Assembly: GCA_037074615.1 (NCBI GenBank)
Contig: CM073557.1
Coordinates: forward strand, 8,448,501 to 8,512,500
DNA from: Leucaena leucocephala
Taxonomy: Eukaryota > Streptophyta > Magnoliopsida > Fabales > Fabaceae
Length of the DNA stretch: 64,000 bases
Reading direction: 5' to 3'
The translations under genes were made by a program, and so were the position numbers. The notes beneath the pieces were generated by a model. It did no database searches. It saw only the letters and a program-made list of their open reading frames with translations, and was not told the origin of the DNA. This document shows positions 1 through 11,084 of the stretch, piece by piece. The first letter of the stretch is position 1. Each line of letters opens with the position of its first letter.

Positions 1-288
1 ACCATAAACTTAAACCTTTGTTTTTGATATTGTTTAAACAACATATGAACAGAACATGTGATGAATGTTGTAGATATTCAGTGCATTTAATGGAGAGATT
101 GTAAGAGGGATTATGGGAGAATCTATTAATTAAGAGGATTATGGGTGATTTGATTTTATTGAATAGATTATAGGATCCCTATAAATTAGCTTTTAGAATC
201 ATATCATGAGTGTATATAACACGTTATGATCAATGCAAATAATCAAGTTATATTCAGAATAACAATTCTGTCACCGTCTCCTACTTCA
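1..288 (+). mobile_element. Copia-A 5' LTR, right part
   Basis: This is the downstream part of a long terminal repeat. It is recognised because it ends in ...CTACTTCA immediately before a tRNA-iMet primer binding site at 289, and gag follows. A TATA-like CTATAAATTAG lies near 179-189. The upstream boundary is probably outside the window, because no TG start with a plausible match is visible. No 3' LTR partner was found to the right; the element breaks off near 1,910. Confidence 0.6.
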
Positions 289-300
289 TGGTATCAGAGC
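289..300 (+). other. Copia primer binding site (initiator Met tRNA)
   Basis: TGGTATCAGAGC is the classic plant Ty1/copia primer binding site, complementary to the 3' end of initiator methionine tRNA. It follows the LTR end directly and lies 46 bases before the gag start codon. Confidence 0.85.
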
Positions 301-345
301 TATGAAGCTCGCCAGTGCCATCGATGTCGTTCCTTTATTCTCGTC

Positions 346-1120
346 ATGGAGGCTAGCTGCTCAGTCAAAGGCGATGGCTCCTCTATCCCTCCCATCACTA
401 GTGACCACATTGTGCTTATTGTCCCCGACAAGCTCACCAGGGACAACTATCAGGAATTGGCCCAATCTATGCGACATCAAGGAGTGGAGGCAATGGAAGA
501 TGTAGAACTCTATGGTCTCAGCATGGCTATTCAACTCTAATTTCTACCGTCAAGAAGCCTTTCCTTTTCCTGCTGACAGCCTGCAAGATATGGGAGGCAG
601 TGAAAGATTCCTATGGCTCCCAACGGAATGCAACATTGATCTATGATGTTCGGGCCAAGGTGTGGCCTCGAACAAGCCAACCAATGTCTCATGGCTTATT
701 ACTTGGCAAAAGTCTACCTTTGGCAGGACCATGACCTTCTCCAGAAACGTACTTGGCACTGCATCGAGGACGCCAAAGCTAGTAGACAAGAATTAGAGGA
801 GGAAAAGCTGTTTGAACTCCTAGCAGATCTCAACCCAATGTATGACGATGTTCGGGACCGCCTTTTAGCCCAGGTTCCATTACCAATAGTCCATGAGGCC
901 TTTGGTCTCCTCCGTAATGAAGAAGCCCGTCATCTTGTTATGCCCATTAGTGAACCCAACCCTCGTTGGGCTACTACTGCCCCTGCAGAGATGTTTACCC
1001 TTACTGCTCGGAGCATTGATCCCAAGACTGGTAAGCCTCGTCCAAACTGTAACCATTTTAAGAAACTTGGCACCAAAAATACCTGCTGGGACTTGCATGG
1101 AAAGCTACTAGACTAGAAAC
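346..1120 (+). pseudogene. Copia-A gag remnant
   Basis: Degraded capsid (gag) region of a Ty1/copia element. The likely start is the ATG at 346, giving MEASCSVKGDGSS and then the motif VPDKLTRDNYQ typical of plant copia gag N-termini. The frame is lost near 480-640 and resumes around 640-1,110, where the helical segment ...LLADLNPMYDDVRDRLL is clear. A zinc-knuckle-like C-N-H-F...C-W-D-L-H-G sits near 1,048-1,100. Gag would package the element's RNA in virus-like particles; with several frameshifts and stops this copy cannot make a full protein. A neighbouring LTR, primer site and protease support the call. Confidence 0.7.
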
Positions 1121-1910
1121 TAAAGAAAGGAAAGAGCCTTGGTTATGTTGCTGACTCAGTAAGTACCAGTGAGAGTACTGCTGCCCCTCCAAACCAAGGT
1201 GATGCCCTGAGAAAAATTTTAAACCGACTAACCGCTCTAGAGACCAACCACCAACTTGTGGCGACAGTTGTCCAACGAGGTAATTTTTCTCAGGCCCTAA
1301 CCACCATTAAAGGTAGGTGCTCTGGCCAATGTCGGATTGTTGACTCTGGTATATCTTACCACATGACTAATGATCGATCTCTATTCTTTCATTAAACCAC
1401 TGCCCCTTCCCATCTGACAGTAAAAATTGTTGACGCTTCTAATACACATTTTGTTGGAATTGGTCATGTTAAAGTATCTGATTCTCTTACATTACATAAT
1501 GTTTTCCATGTGCCTAACTTAAAGTGTAACTTGTTCTCTGTAAGTCAACTCGCTTGCGAAGAAAGATGCCATGCTGATTTTTTTGTCAGTGTTTTTCAGG
1601 ATTTGTTTATGGGGACGACGATTGGCAATGCTGAGGTGTTTGATGGGCACTATTATCTGGATGGGTGTGAAAGAAAACTTGTTGCTTTGTCATCAAATAT
1701 CTCTCTCTAGCAGTAGTGATCTGGACTTATGGCAGAAATGGTTAAGTCATCCAAATTTTCAGTATATGTCCCAAATGTTTCCTTCACTAAAGTTTGATAA
1801 AAGTGCCAATTTTTATTATGATTCGTAAGTTAGCCAACCATCAACGTGCCTCTTTTCCTAGTAATTCATATCATGCTTCCGCTCCTTTCACGACTATCCA
1901 CACTAACTTT
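1121..1910 (+). pseudogene. Copia-A protease, pre-integrase and integrase start
   Basis: Continuation of the Copia-A polyprotein. The aspartic protease active site appears as V-D-S-G-I-S-Y-H-M-T around 1,340, in the usual DSG(A/I)xxHMT context. Downstream is VFHVPNLKCNLFSVSQL, the standard copia protease-to-pre-integrase linker, then LWQKWLSHPN, the start of the GAG-pre-integrase domain in which the expected H after W is Q. Integrase begins as NHQRASFPSN near 1,835 and is lost after about 1,910 in AT-rich sequence. There is a stop (TAA) near 1,395 and at least one frameshift. Reverse transcriptase and RNase H are absent, so this is a 3'-truncated copy. Confidence 0.7.
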
Positions 1911-2369
1911 ATATAATGATTATGAATCTTATCTTTTCTATCCACATATTTTGATCTTATCTATCCGCATATACCTTTTGAAATTTATATTAATACAAGA
2001 ATTGGAATGGAAAAATTTATCTCTTGACCATATGATCAAGATTCCAAAGCCTTTAAAAACACAATTTTTTTTTTAAAAAGATCAACATAAAAACCTAAAA
2101 TGTTAGGTGCAGCCCCAATAATAATAAACACTTGTAAGCTTCAAATTAAGTTCCAAATAGATATAATCAGTTAGTCACGCTTATGATAACCATCTTGGAT
2201 TCTTAAGTATAAAAATAGGGATTCATACACGCACAACCTTGGGTCTTGCAATATTTATGCAATAAGTCCTTAACAGAGTGACCAATGATTCTATATTGAT
2301 TTCTCATCTTGACAAATTTAAAGAGTCATTTTTTTATGATAAGGAGGGCAAAGCGCCCAACTTTTACCA
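1911..2369. other. AT-rich stretch without recognisable gene
   Basis: No coding signal on either strand. It contains a T-run near 2,067-2,075 and no clear repeat. It may lie within a transposon-filled intron of the hydrolase-like gene on the minus strand. Confidence 0.4.
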
Positions 2370-2513
2370 TAAAAATGTAATGTTGCGGGGACTGGAGTCC
2401 CATCCAATTCCAACAGGGCCTCAGAGAACACAGTCAAATGATGGTTATCTCTAACTGCTCTATGAGCTAGAAAATGAGTAGCCTGATTCATTATCCCTAC
2501 AAATATACTTCAG
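2370..2513 (-). pseudogene. LINE/RVT_3-type RNase H C-terminal fragment
   Basis: Read on the minus strand, about 45 codons give NQATHFLAHRAVRDNHHL and further residues. This resembles the C-terminal helix of the RNase H domain of plant LINEs and related RVT_3 proteins (xANxxAHxLAxxA). Nothing else of a LINE is recognisable nearby, so this is a short fossil. It lies between the last visible exon of the hydrolase-like gene and the Copia-A remnant. The call rests on one motif and could be wrong. Confidence 0.4.
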
Positions 2514-2846
2514 CATAACCCACCAATTGTGTTGGAACATTCACCTGATTGTCAGGATGATCAAGCTATGACAAGGTACATTAGTTTTTATGTACCTGAA
2601 TTTATAGTGTTTTGTTTTCCAGAAAACTTGAACATATGATTTAATATTATGTCATCCTAATATTTGGTATTTAGTTTAAATAATATTCCCACTTCACAAG
2701 ACATGATACTTGGAAGAAGGCTCAAGGCCATTTTCTAGAGGTAGCCAACAAATAAACAGGCATTTAAGGAGAAACGAATGGCACCAAAGATGTAAAATTA
2801 AAGCATAAACTTTCATCATTCCATCCAAAAAGTTTTTATCTTTCAC

Positions 2847-4241
2847 CTTGGTTTAGCAAATGGTAAAGAGCAACGATATCTCCACCAGCCGCAAATGCTC
2901 GGCCCCTACCCTTTCAAAGTTCAAAAAGACTGTGTAAATGGCACATAGCTAAATATGTGAATGGACACAACCTTTGTCATCATTTTATACATAATATGTC
3001 AGATGGACATAAGACAATAACTGAAAATATTTATTACCTTCACCATCACAAAACCAATACCAGGATTGTCTTCCCAACTTTTGTAAAGTTTATGCAGTCT
3101 AGCTGCCTGAAAACCAAAAAAATATCTAAAAACATGTCACTCAATACTATGTTTCAAATTAAAACAAAATCATACAGCAAAATATTTCAATACACAGAAA
3201 AGGTGTAAGATTTAAGGCACTATGGAATTGTAGAATAAAGATGTGCTAATAGAGCTGACGACTAATTTGACAAGAGGAGGGATGAAAAGAGAAACGGTGT
3301 AAAACTTTAGAGGAATGCAAAAACTTTTAGTTCTCACTTTAAGCTATTGATAATAAATAAGGTGGAAGAGGAAAATTTTGTAAGATGATTTCAATCCTCT
3401 TGTCTAGTCTGGTAGAAGAAAAGTAAAAATATAAATTGTCACGGGTCAATTGAAAAATGGCTAAGTTCATATTCATTCTCCCATTTTCACTCTACAACCA
3501 CCAAGCCATATATTGTGAATTCCCAACCTCCCATGTTAACATCAAGCACAATAATTAACTTACGCATCCAACACAAGGAAACAGCGTGTGTGTGTGTGTG
3601 TGTCAAGAAAGCATAATTTTAAAAAAAAAAAACTGCATTTGAACAAAAATAACTTAATTAAACAAAGGAAGTTAGATGGTATCATGAATTAAAAAAATTA
3701 GTACCGGGGTTGGCCTGTTTATTCATGACCATTTTGTCACAAACATCACAAACGCATACATGATGTCAGACGACACATTGATTCATTTGGCCTAATTGGG
3801 TCCAAGACAACATCCAAGATAAATAGTTTTACAAACTGAGATTAAACCCAACAACCTAGAACACACAGAAAGACCCTATGTATTTGAAACAGTAGCAGAT
3901 GAACATGTGTGTATCGAACGGTGATGACGAAGAATTAAGGAAAAACACCGTTGTTGTATTGATAGCATTGAGAACTGAGGGTCTATTGAGAATCGCCGTT
4001 CTAGAAGCTGCGTTTCTTTCAACAAGAACCTATAGAAGAGCGGGTGAGAATAAGAATTTCGCGAACTACTGGCACAACGAAAAACAGTAGAAGTTAAAGA
4101 CTGAAGAGAGCTCACTTCAACGTCAACATTATCATTCATACAACTCTCCGGGAGAGAGCAGAGGGTTCTGTAGCAAGTGAGGATGCACGGGCTCTGAAGG
4201 CTGCGTCTCAGTAACGAAACTGCCTTGGAACTCGCCATCAT
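2847..4241 (-). CDS. 3-hydroxyisobutyryl-CoA hydrolase-like protein, mitochondrial (exons 1-4, partial)
   Basis: Crotonase-fold protein of the HIBCH family. Family members hydrolyse 3-hydroxyisobutyryl-CoA in valine breakdown; some plant homologues are instead mitoribosome small-subunit components (mS47), so the exact role is open. Four exons fit with GT-AG borders: 4241-4116 (42 codons, starts MMASSKAV, Arg/Ser-rich, a likely mitochondrial targeting peptide, donor GTGAGC); 4029-3949 (27 codons, ASRTAILNRPSVLNAINT, acceptor CTATAG); 3106-3038 (23 codons, ARLHKLYKSWEDNPGIGFV); 2910-2847 (21 codons plus 1 base, GRAFAAGGDIVALYHLLNQ). The phases are 0,0,0,1 and the joined frame is open. The last exon holds the oxyanion-hole motif (G)RAFAAGGD of crotonases. 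The usual Met at the exon 2/3 junction is Thr here (ACG). Exon 5 was not found in 1-2846, which is transposon debris. The gene either has a very long intron leaving the window or is truncated. Confidence 0.75.
3585..3603. repeat. (GT)n microsatellite
   Basis: About nine uninterrupted GT units inside the second intron of the hydrolase-like gene. Confidence 0.9.
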
Positions 4242-4299
4242 CTCCGTCGACCAGCTCCGACCTACCAATCGCGTGGTAATTTGCGTTTGCCGATTGATG

Positions 4300-4320
4300 T
4301 GTCTATATAATTATATATAC
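4300..4320 (-). promoter_or_regulatory. Putative TATA box of the hydrolase-like gene
   Basis: On the minus strand TATATATAATTATATAG lies about 60-80 bases upstream of the ATG at 4241. That is a plausible TATA box position for a short 5' leader. It is inferred from position and composition only; the surrounding DNA is AT-rich. Confidence 0.4.
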
Positions 4321-4851
4321 AATTCTTTTACCCGGAAAAGTTTACATATACAATTTTGTATGCCAAAGTTTATATGAAATAGCTAAAATATACATTTTGG
4401 TGCTTTATATTTTCATCACACTGTATTTTAATTTATTAAATTTTAAAAAATTATTTTTAATACTTTAAACTTAATATTATTAACCTCCCTAATAAAATAT
4501 ACACTAACTCAACGATTTTTATTTTGATAGATCAAACGTAATAAATTTAAAATGATAATTCAACAATTAAATATATATAAAACATATCTAAATTGTAATT
4601 CTTTAATATAAAAATATAACACAATTTAAAAAGATTAAAATATAAACAAGCTTTGATAGCATTTAATTATACAGTTATCATCTAAATTTGATGAGTAAGC
4701 TTTTTTATTAAATAAAATTAATAGTATTAAATTTAAAAGACTAAAAATATATTGTTATTTTATAGATTATCATAAAAAGGAAGTATAGAATGACTATAGA
4801 TATGTTTAAAAGGAAGGAGAAGAATTTGTTACTCCAACAGAAAAAGACAAG
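4321..4851. other. AT-rich upstream region of the hydrolase-like gene
   Basis: About 530 bases of very AT-rich DNA upstream of the gene, with no coding signal. It presumably contains distal promoter sequence. Confidence 0.4.
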
Positions 4852-4955
4852 TTCAGTTGGAACCAAACTCTTATATAGAGAGAGATACTCCGAATAGAAA
4901 GACATAGAGCCTCCTCTTCCTCTTCCTTTTCCTTCTCTTATATCACTTCTCCTTT
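4852..4955 (+). repeat. Left arm of a ~105-bp inverted repeat
   Basis: Starts GTTCAGTTGGAACCAAACTC, runs through GAGAGAGATACTCCGA and ends in a CT-rich run. It is strongly similar to the reverse complement of 5411-5519. The arms enclose about 455 bases. No target-site duplication is obvious. Confidence 0.8.
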
Positions 4956-5410
4956 TAAAAATGATCAAACAATAATTTTCTTAACTTATTTTCAAAATGT
5001 TAATATAACAATTGTCAAAACAATTTTGTGAAAAAATGTTGTATTACCAGATGAATGGGTAATAGAAAATGTCACAAAACCTACTCCAGAACCCACTTCA
5101 TAGTTAAGTAAAATAACCCAAACTACTGAGGGGTCTGTCAGGTTATCCTTTAATAGATCTAGAATATACCAACTTGGGAGAGGGGCCCAAAAGAGAGAAG
5201 GGAAGGAAGGAGAAACAAAAAAGGAAGTAGAACACTATACGGACCAGTTAATGCATAACAGAAATTAAATATGCATGCAGAGGGGATGCTCTGGAATAGC
5301 TAAAAGGTAGTAGAACCAACCAACCTTAACTCATCAAAGGAGGTAAAGATGTGAGTAAAAGAAAGTAAAGGAAATTGGAATTAAAATATTATTTAAAACA
5401 TAAAACTTAC

Positions 5411-5519
5411 AAAGGAGAAGGGATACAAGAGAAGGAGAAGGAAGAGGAAGAGGAAGATGAGGCTTTTTCTTTACTCGGAGTATCTCTCTCTAGATGTAAG
5501 GGTTTGGTTCCAACTGAAC
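5411..5519 (-). repeat. Right arm of a ~105-bp inverted repeat
   Basis: Reverse-complement partner of 4852-4955, with the same order of GA-rich run, TCGGAGTATCTCTCTCTAGA and GGTTTGGTTCCAACTGAAC. Both arms plus the spacer could be a MITE-like element with long terminal inverted repeats, or two inverted copies of a larger repeat. Confidence 0.8.
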
Positions 5520-5777
5520 CTGACTAAAGAAGGAAATGAATCAAACGTAAATAGACAGGAAAAGTTACTAGTTGAACAGTGCTATGATTTAGAAAAGGTT
5601 ACTATTTGCACAGTGACAGTCATGACACTATTTACATAGTACTACCGACACTATATTAACTCATTGTTTAAATAGTACTACTACAATGATTTTACTATTT
5701 AAATAGTACTTTTTACAAATTTCTTTTTATCAAAAACTTAGGACAGATTGCTCGATCAAACTAAGTCTACAGATAGT

Positions 5778-7218
5778 TTAGTCTTCTTCTAAGTCAATAA
5801 CAAATTCTTCTTCATCTTTTTCTGATGGTGGAGTATAACTTGTTTGACTCGTAAAAGGGGTCTACTCTTATTGCTGTAAAAGTTAGAGCATGAAACTCAG
5901 TTGGTTGATAAGGCTAACCTTATCATTTGTTGAAAGGAGGACAACTTGTACCTTGTCTTTTGATGTAGGAACTTAATATGTTCCGTTATACAGAGGTTTT
6001 GGGGATTATGTTTGAACCATCTCTTGACTGATGTTATGTTTATCCTAGAAAGATTAAATTTTGACCACCGCTTTACAGAAGGAAGTCTTTTAAGTATAGG
6101 TAGGAATCTGATCCTTCTGTAGGGGAAAACCTGTAACCCCACGAAAATATCCAAGATACAGATAAGTTTTAAAAGTAATAAAGCTCAACAGGAAAACTTT
6201 TTTCTTCTATGTTGAAGTTTTGTTTAAATAGCTCAAAGGCTTAAACTACTGTTGGGGGAAACATTTTAAGTATAGGTCTAAAAAATCCCTGCCAGCGTCT
6301 AAACCATTGAGAAAAGCTGTACTTAGTTTTTGTTTTAAAATAAATGAATCAAGTATGCTTGAAAAGTTTATTTTGATCCATAATACATAGTACAATGCAT
6401 CAATATAGTTCCAATAATTATATCTAATATGATCAAAGTTTATCCCAAAAATTTTTATTTTGTGTAAATCTTGTCCCCATTGGGATAGAGTAAGGACTTT
6501 TAAAATCTGCAGGATAGAATGAGTTATTAAACACTCATATGTTTTATCAACATTTCTTTTGATTACTGCTGACTCAGAATGAATCAATATTAATTCATAA
6601 TATTCCCTGGTTTTGTCTAATTGTTTTGGCCTAAAATGAAATCCTTTTGGAAAAACATTTAAAGCCACCTAGTTTGGGTTTTGATGATAGAATTCTCATT
6701 CTATCTGGACAATATTCATAACCTTGTTTGATTTTGGGAAGGCAAGATTGTCCACTTTTGGAGAGATAGAAGCATGAACTATATGCTTTTTAGAATGGTT
6801 GATTTGCAAAACCTTTAGTTACTGGTCCAGGAAATCATATTGGTTTTTTGTTAATACCTTATAAGGAATTGAAGGAAGGGTTAATTTCTGGATGAAGGTT
6901 TTCTGGGAGTATATTCTGGGTATAACTCTAGCCATATGATTCTAAAGTTCTTTTAGAAGACATTCTTGTTTGAATAGGCTGGGTTGATGACTTAGACGGA
7001 GTGGATAACTTCGATTTTATTTGGGATTTTTGGACTGAAGATCCAAAAGGAGTAGATGACTCTGTTTGAGATTTTTGGGCCTCAGATTGGGTCCCGTATT
7101 GTTTCACCACCGCTTGGATGATGACCTTAAGTTCAGAACTTGAGAATGTTTGGCTTTGGGCATCTTGGAGAATACCCTTTTGCTTTTTATCCTCACCGAG
7201 CTTCTTTTCCCTCGGCAT
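5778..7218 (-). pseudogene. Endogenous pararetrovirus ORF2-like remnant
   Basis: Minus-strand reading region starting MPREKKLGEDKK at 7218, only about 20 bases after the pol stop at 7239-7241, and ending at a stop (5778-5780) after an acidic tail (EKDEEEFVIDLEED). The N-terminal third is rich in Ser/Gln/Lys; a middle part (6668-6246) is open for 140 codons and Tyr/Leu/Ile-rich. Order (pol, then a separate downstream ORF) matches the two-ORF layout known for florendovirus-type endogenous caulimovirids. The function of that second ORF is not known to me. Stops and frameshifts (for example around 6,670-6,930) show a dead copy. Confidence 0.55.
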
Positions 7219-7238
7219 GGTTGTTTCTCAATTTCTAC

Positions 7239-8560
7239 TTACCCTATAAAAAACTCACGGGTAAGGAAATCAGGGAAGGAATTTGAAATGCCTTTGATAA
7301 AATCAATTTCAAAATAAAAAATATTTAAAATTTCTTGCCATATGGCAAAAACTTGTTTTGATGCAAGATTTTTAACATCTATTTTTAAAATGTCTTTTGC
7401 TAATTTATAATCGATGCGAAGTAAAAATCTTTAGTTTAATAAGTCAGAATGAAATTTTAAAATGCATGAAACAATTGCCAAAATTTCTTAATTGTGGAAT
7501 AGTTCTATTGAGTATTATCCCAATATTTGAAAGTAAAAGAAACAATTTTCTCTTTTCTGTCAAGACGCTGTTTGAAAATGCCACTGTAACCTATATAACT
7601 GGCATCAGTTTTGACAATTTTGTAAGCAGTTGGATCAAGAAGGCTAAGATAAAGAAGTTCATTAACCTAGAATTTGATCTGCCTAACAATGTTTGAATGA
7701 AGGTCAGTCCACGGAGGTGGACTATCCTTGAGTCACTGATGAAGCGATTTAGTGACGTTGATGAGATGAGGAATAAAATCTGCAATATAGTTTAAACATC
7801 CTAAAAATCATTGAAGTTGTGTTTTATCAATGATTTTATCGGGAAATTTGTCAGCAAATTGAATTGCTCTTTCAATTAGTGTAATAGATCATTGATATAT
7901 CCAATAACCCAAAAACTGTATTTTAGTTTGAAACAAACTAATTTTAGGTTTTGAAATCACTAATTCATTTGTTTCTGCTATTCTCACAAATTTAAAGATA
8001 TATTTAAAATGTTGATATATAGAATGACTATAGACTAATACATCATCTATATAGACAATAATGTATTGATTACGATCATTAAAGATCTCGTTCATAATCC
8101 TCTGGAATTTAGAAGAAGCATTTTTTAAACTAAAAGGCATAACATTCCACTCATACTGACCAAAAGGCACAGTAAAAATAGTTTTATACCTATTGTTTTC
8201 AGAAATTTGTATTTGCCAAAAATCAGATTTCATGTCAAATTTTGAAAAAAAAAATTTGCAGAATACATACGTTTTAGTAGATCATATTTGTTTGGGATTA
8301 GATATCTGATCCATTGCAAAGCTTCGTTTAAGGGTTTGTAATTGATTACAAGCCTAGGTGCTCCATATTCAATTTCTGCATTTTTATTTACATAAAAAGC
8401 AGCACAAGACTATGGGTTTCATGACTTGCAAATTAATTTTATGTTTAAGAGATCTTGGATCTCTGTTTTACAAGTTTTTAAAAGCTCCGAGCTCATATGA
8501 ATAGGCCTGGCCTTTATTGGGATTTTCTTTTCAGAAAAATCTTTTTCATACGGTAAATTT
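7239..8560 (-). pseudogene. Endogenous pararetrovirus reverse transcriptase and RNase H remnant
   Basis: Caulimovirid-type polymerase, which copies pregenomic RNA into DNA. The RT core (8233-7889) shows SDFWQIQI, FTVPFGQYEWNVMPF and the catalytic YIDDVLV, in the order and spacing of Caulimoviridae rather than of Ty3/gypsy elements. The connection region contains PPPWTDLH near 7,720, preceded by an in-frame TGA. RNase H begins with VKTDASYIGYSGIF near 7,620 and ends FLTREFF just before the stop at 7239-7241. Multiple stops and frameshifts make it inactive. It is a germline fossil. Confidence 0.75.
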
Positions 8561-8720
8561 ACCACATATTGTTTTCGATTCCAAAAAGCGTTTGGTAAGT
8601 CAGAACAAATATTTTTGTGAATTTGTTCAAGATAGTTTTAGTTTTCTTTTGAATATCTTTTTGACACAAATGCCTTTCTAAATGTTGAAAAGAAATCTAT
8701 TCGTTCAGAAAGTTTATCTG

Positions 8721-9134
8721 TTATTTTTTAAAAGTTAAAAGATTGAGCTCTTTGATTATGGATTTTTGAGTGAAAGGGAACAAAACTATTTTGCCCAAAT
8801 ATTCTTTGGAAATTCCATTTTCATTAGTCATGTATGGGAATAATAACCTTACAAAAGGTGCCCCTAGAATGATCTGGGTTCCCATGTTTTTAACTAATAT
8901 AAATAGAGTTTCAAGTTTTAATTCTTGATTTTCCACAACATTTGAAACTTTATATCTGATATCTAAGCATGAGTCATTGACGCCATTAAACATTTCAGTT
9001 ATTTTTTTAAAGTATTTGGTTAGAATGATTCCATCATTAAAACAATTAGAATCAGCTCATATGTCAAATAAGACAATTTATTCTAAGATAAAATCATTAT
9101 GAATAATAATTTTAGCATGGATGTAAAATTTTTG
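8721..9134 (-). pseudogene. Endogenous pararetrovirus protease region remnant
   Basis: Upstream part of the same minus-strand polyprotein. The open stretch 8993-8721 includes CLDIRYKVSNV and LGAPFVRLLFPYM, a retropepsin C-terminal type motif as found between coat protein and RT in caulimovirid polyproteins. The catalytic Asp segment should lie near 9,050-9,100 but is degraded. Movement- and coat-protein regions are absent: the viral sequence stops at about 9,134, where a plant long-LTR fragment begins. Confidence 0.55.
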
Positions 9135-11036
9135 AACTTATTTTCTTTTAATTTGAGAGTTTGAACTTAGGATTTTTATGGAAGAAAGTTGAGTTTTCTC
9201 TAAGGTGTATGTGCTTTCCAAAACCTTAGATGAAAGGGGAAAGAAGAAATTAAAGCTAGAGTTATGTGATTGACGCTTAAACAAGCTAGTTAGGTGATTG
9301 GTTGTTGAATCAAGTTGATATTCTTGACTTTGCCATTATTAAAACATTTTGGTCTGCACTTTTTATGATGGAAGGAGATATAATTTCAATGATCTAATGT
9401 TTCCATTGAATTCATATGATGATTTTGTGTATGATTGGATAGGTTTGAAACCTTGGAAGCATTGGAATTCCAAATTATAGTTTTTGAAGTTCTTCTCTAT
9501 TACTATTCACTCATGTGAATAGTGATTAGAATTTTATAATTTTGATACTTCCAATGTCTTTGAAATGAAAAGTTGTGTGGGACAAAGTAGAGAAACAAGT
9601 ATGGGAAGCATTGGAATCATAATGAGAATTTTTGGAAGAATTATGCATGTTTTTCAAATCTATCCAAAATAGTGCATAGGAGCTGAAATTTCATGATTCT
9701 AAGATCATAAATGGATTCAAAAGATGAAATTGTATAGGTGAAAGTCAAGACATAAATTGATTCAAAGGTCAAGTCAATTAGTAAAGATTTGAGAAAGTTA
9801 TGTTAGTCAAGAGTTAAGAGTTTATCAAGGATAGTCTTGAACATTGTTGGAGCTCATGGTCCTAATGAATTATGTGATGAATATGAATATGTTTAGGACC
9901 TTGAAATATCTAAGAAGATGTTAGAAAGTGATTGACCAAAAGGCTTCATGGTTAGAAAACTTAGGGAGTAAGTGCAAAAGAACAAGATAAAAGCTTAAGT
10001 TCAAGGTAGTGGACTTACCTCTTTATGTGCTTGATGTAGTATGCTTGTATGTTGACATGCATGTGATATTTGAATGATGTTGTGACATGATAAATGATAT
10101 TGAATGTACTGTGTATAACATGTTTTATGTGGCCATGCACTTTTATGCAAAAGTATATAGCATGATGGCATGTCACTAATTAAAGAAAGTTTAATAAAAT
10201 TACATATCATGCATTAACATCTATCTTGCATATTTAAGTGATAATATTTGCTACTGAGATTCCCTAGAATATCACCATCCCACAACCAACCAATTTAGGT
10301 CAAGCATGAACGAAAATGTATGCATGGAAAAGAGCTAAAGAATGGAAGAAAGAAAGTGAAGTAATTGAGGTCAACATATGTTATAAATTTTTCATGTATG
10401 TAAATGCCATCTACAGTGTCTATTTATGTGATAAAAATATATAAAATAATTATGGCATATGTACATGATGTATATGAAGATATGAGAAGCTTATTTGATG
10501 GTTTAGGAATGCTAGATTAATTTATGAACATTTAAGAAAGAAGATGAAATGGTAAAAACGTAGGTCCTAAAGTAATTTTGTTGTTACTTCAGTTTGACCT
10601 AGCAAATAAAAGGATGTAGTACACATCTAGAGATTTAAATGCATAGGTAACACGCCTCATTTGGATGTGTATATTAAGATAAATGAATTTCCAAAGTTAA
10701 GAGACATAATCTAGAAATTACAGAATTTGCCATATGAATAGTAAAAAATAGAGATTTAACTATATCAATTGACATAGTAAATGTCCATATTTATATTTTA
10801 CCCTTAAATATCTATGAAATATCTTCAATTAGAAATTTGGATCACCTCCATACGATTTTTCTATAATTAGTTATGAATTTTTGAAGTTGGACTATAAATC
10901 TGGAAATCACCAAATGAACAGTACTCAATAAGTAAGTTTTAAAATTTTAATTGTTGGGCTAATGTAATACTTCCGCTAATCAAATATGCTTTTGAATACA
11001 TACTCTGAGGTGGTAAAAGTTAGATGTTTTAGCAAG
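9135..11036 (+). mobile_element. Family E long LTR, partial copy E1a
   Basis: About 1.9 kb matching, in opposite orientation, the downstream two thirds of the complete E LTRs at 21678, 29654 and 38291. Shared blocks include AGTTTGAACTTAGGATTTTT, the track AAAGAAAGTTTAATAAAATT and the end CTCTGAGGTGGTAAAAG. The U3 part with the TATA box is missing; the truncation point abuts pararetroviral sequence. It contains a perfect hairpin ACTATTCAC/GTGAATAGT near 9,505-9,530. There is no coding capacity. Confidence 0.75.
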
Positions 11037-11084
11037 CAACTAATGTTTGGTTGGAGACAAAGGGAGAAAAGAGAAAAGTATAAA

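Noticed and set aside
3876..4268. 130-codon minus-strand open frame read as one continuous protein
   Set aside because: Its first part is the real exon 1, but it continues through an intron (donor at 4115-4111) and reads exon 2 in the wrong frame. The spliced model explains the region better. The frame's first codon is TTG; the ATG at 4241 is used instead.
7397..7785. Open frames on both strands inside the pararetroviral region (7397-7696 plus, 7591-7785 minus)
   Set aside because: Both are shadows of the minus-strand RNase H/connection region, which reads in another frame with family motifs.
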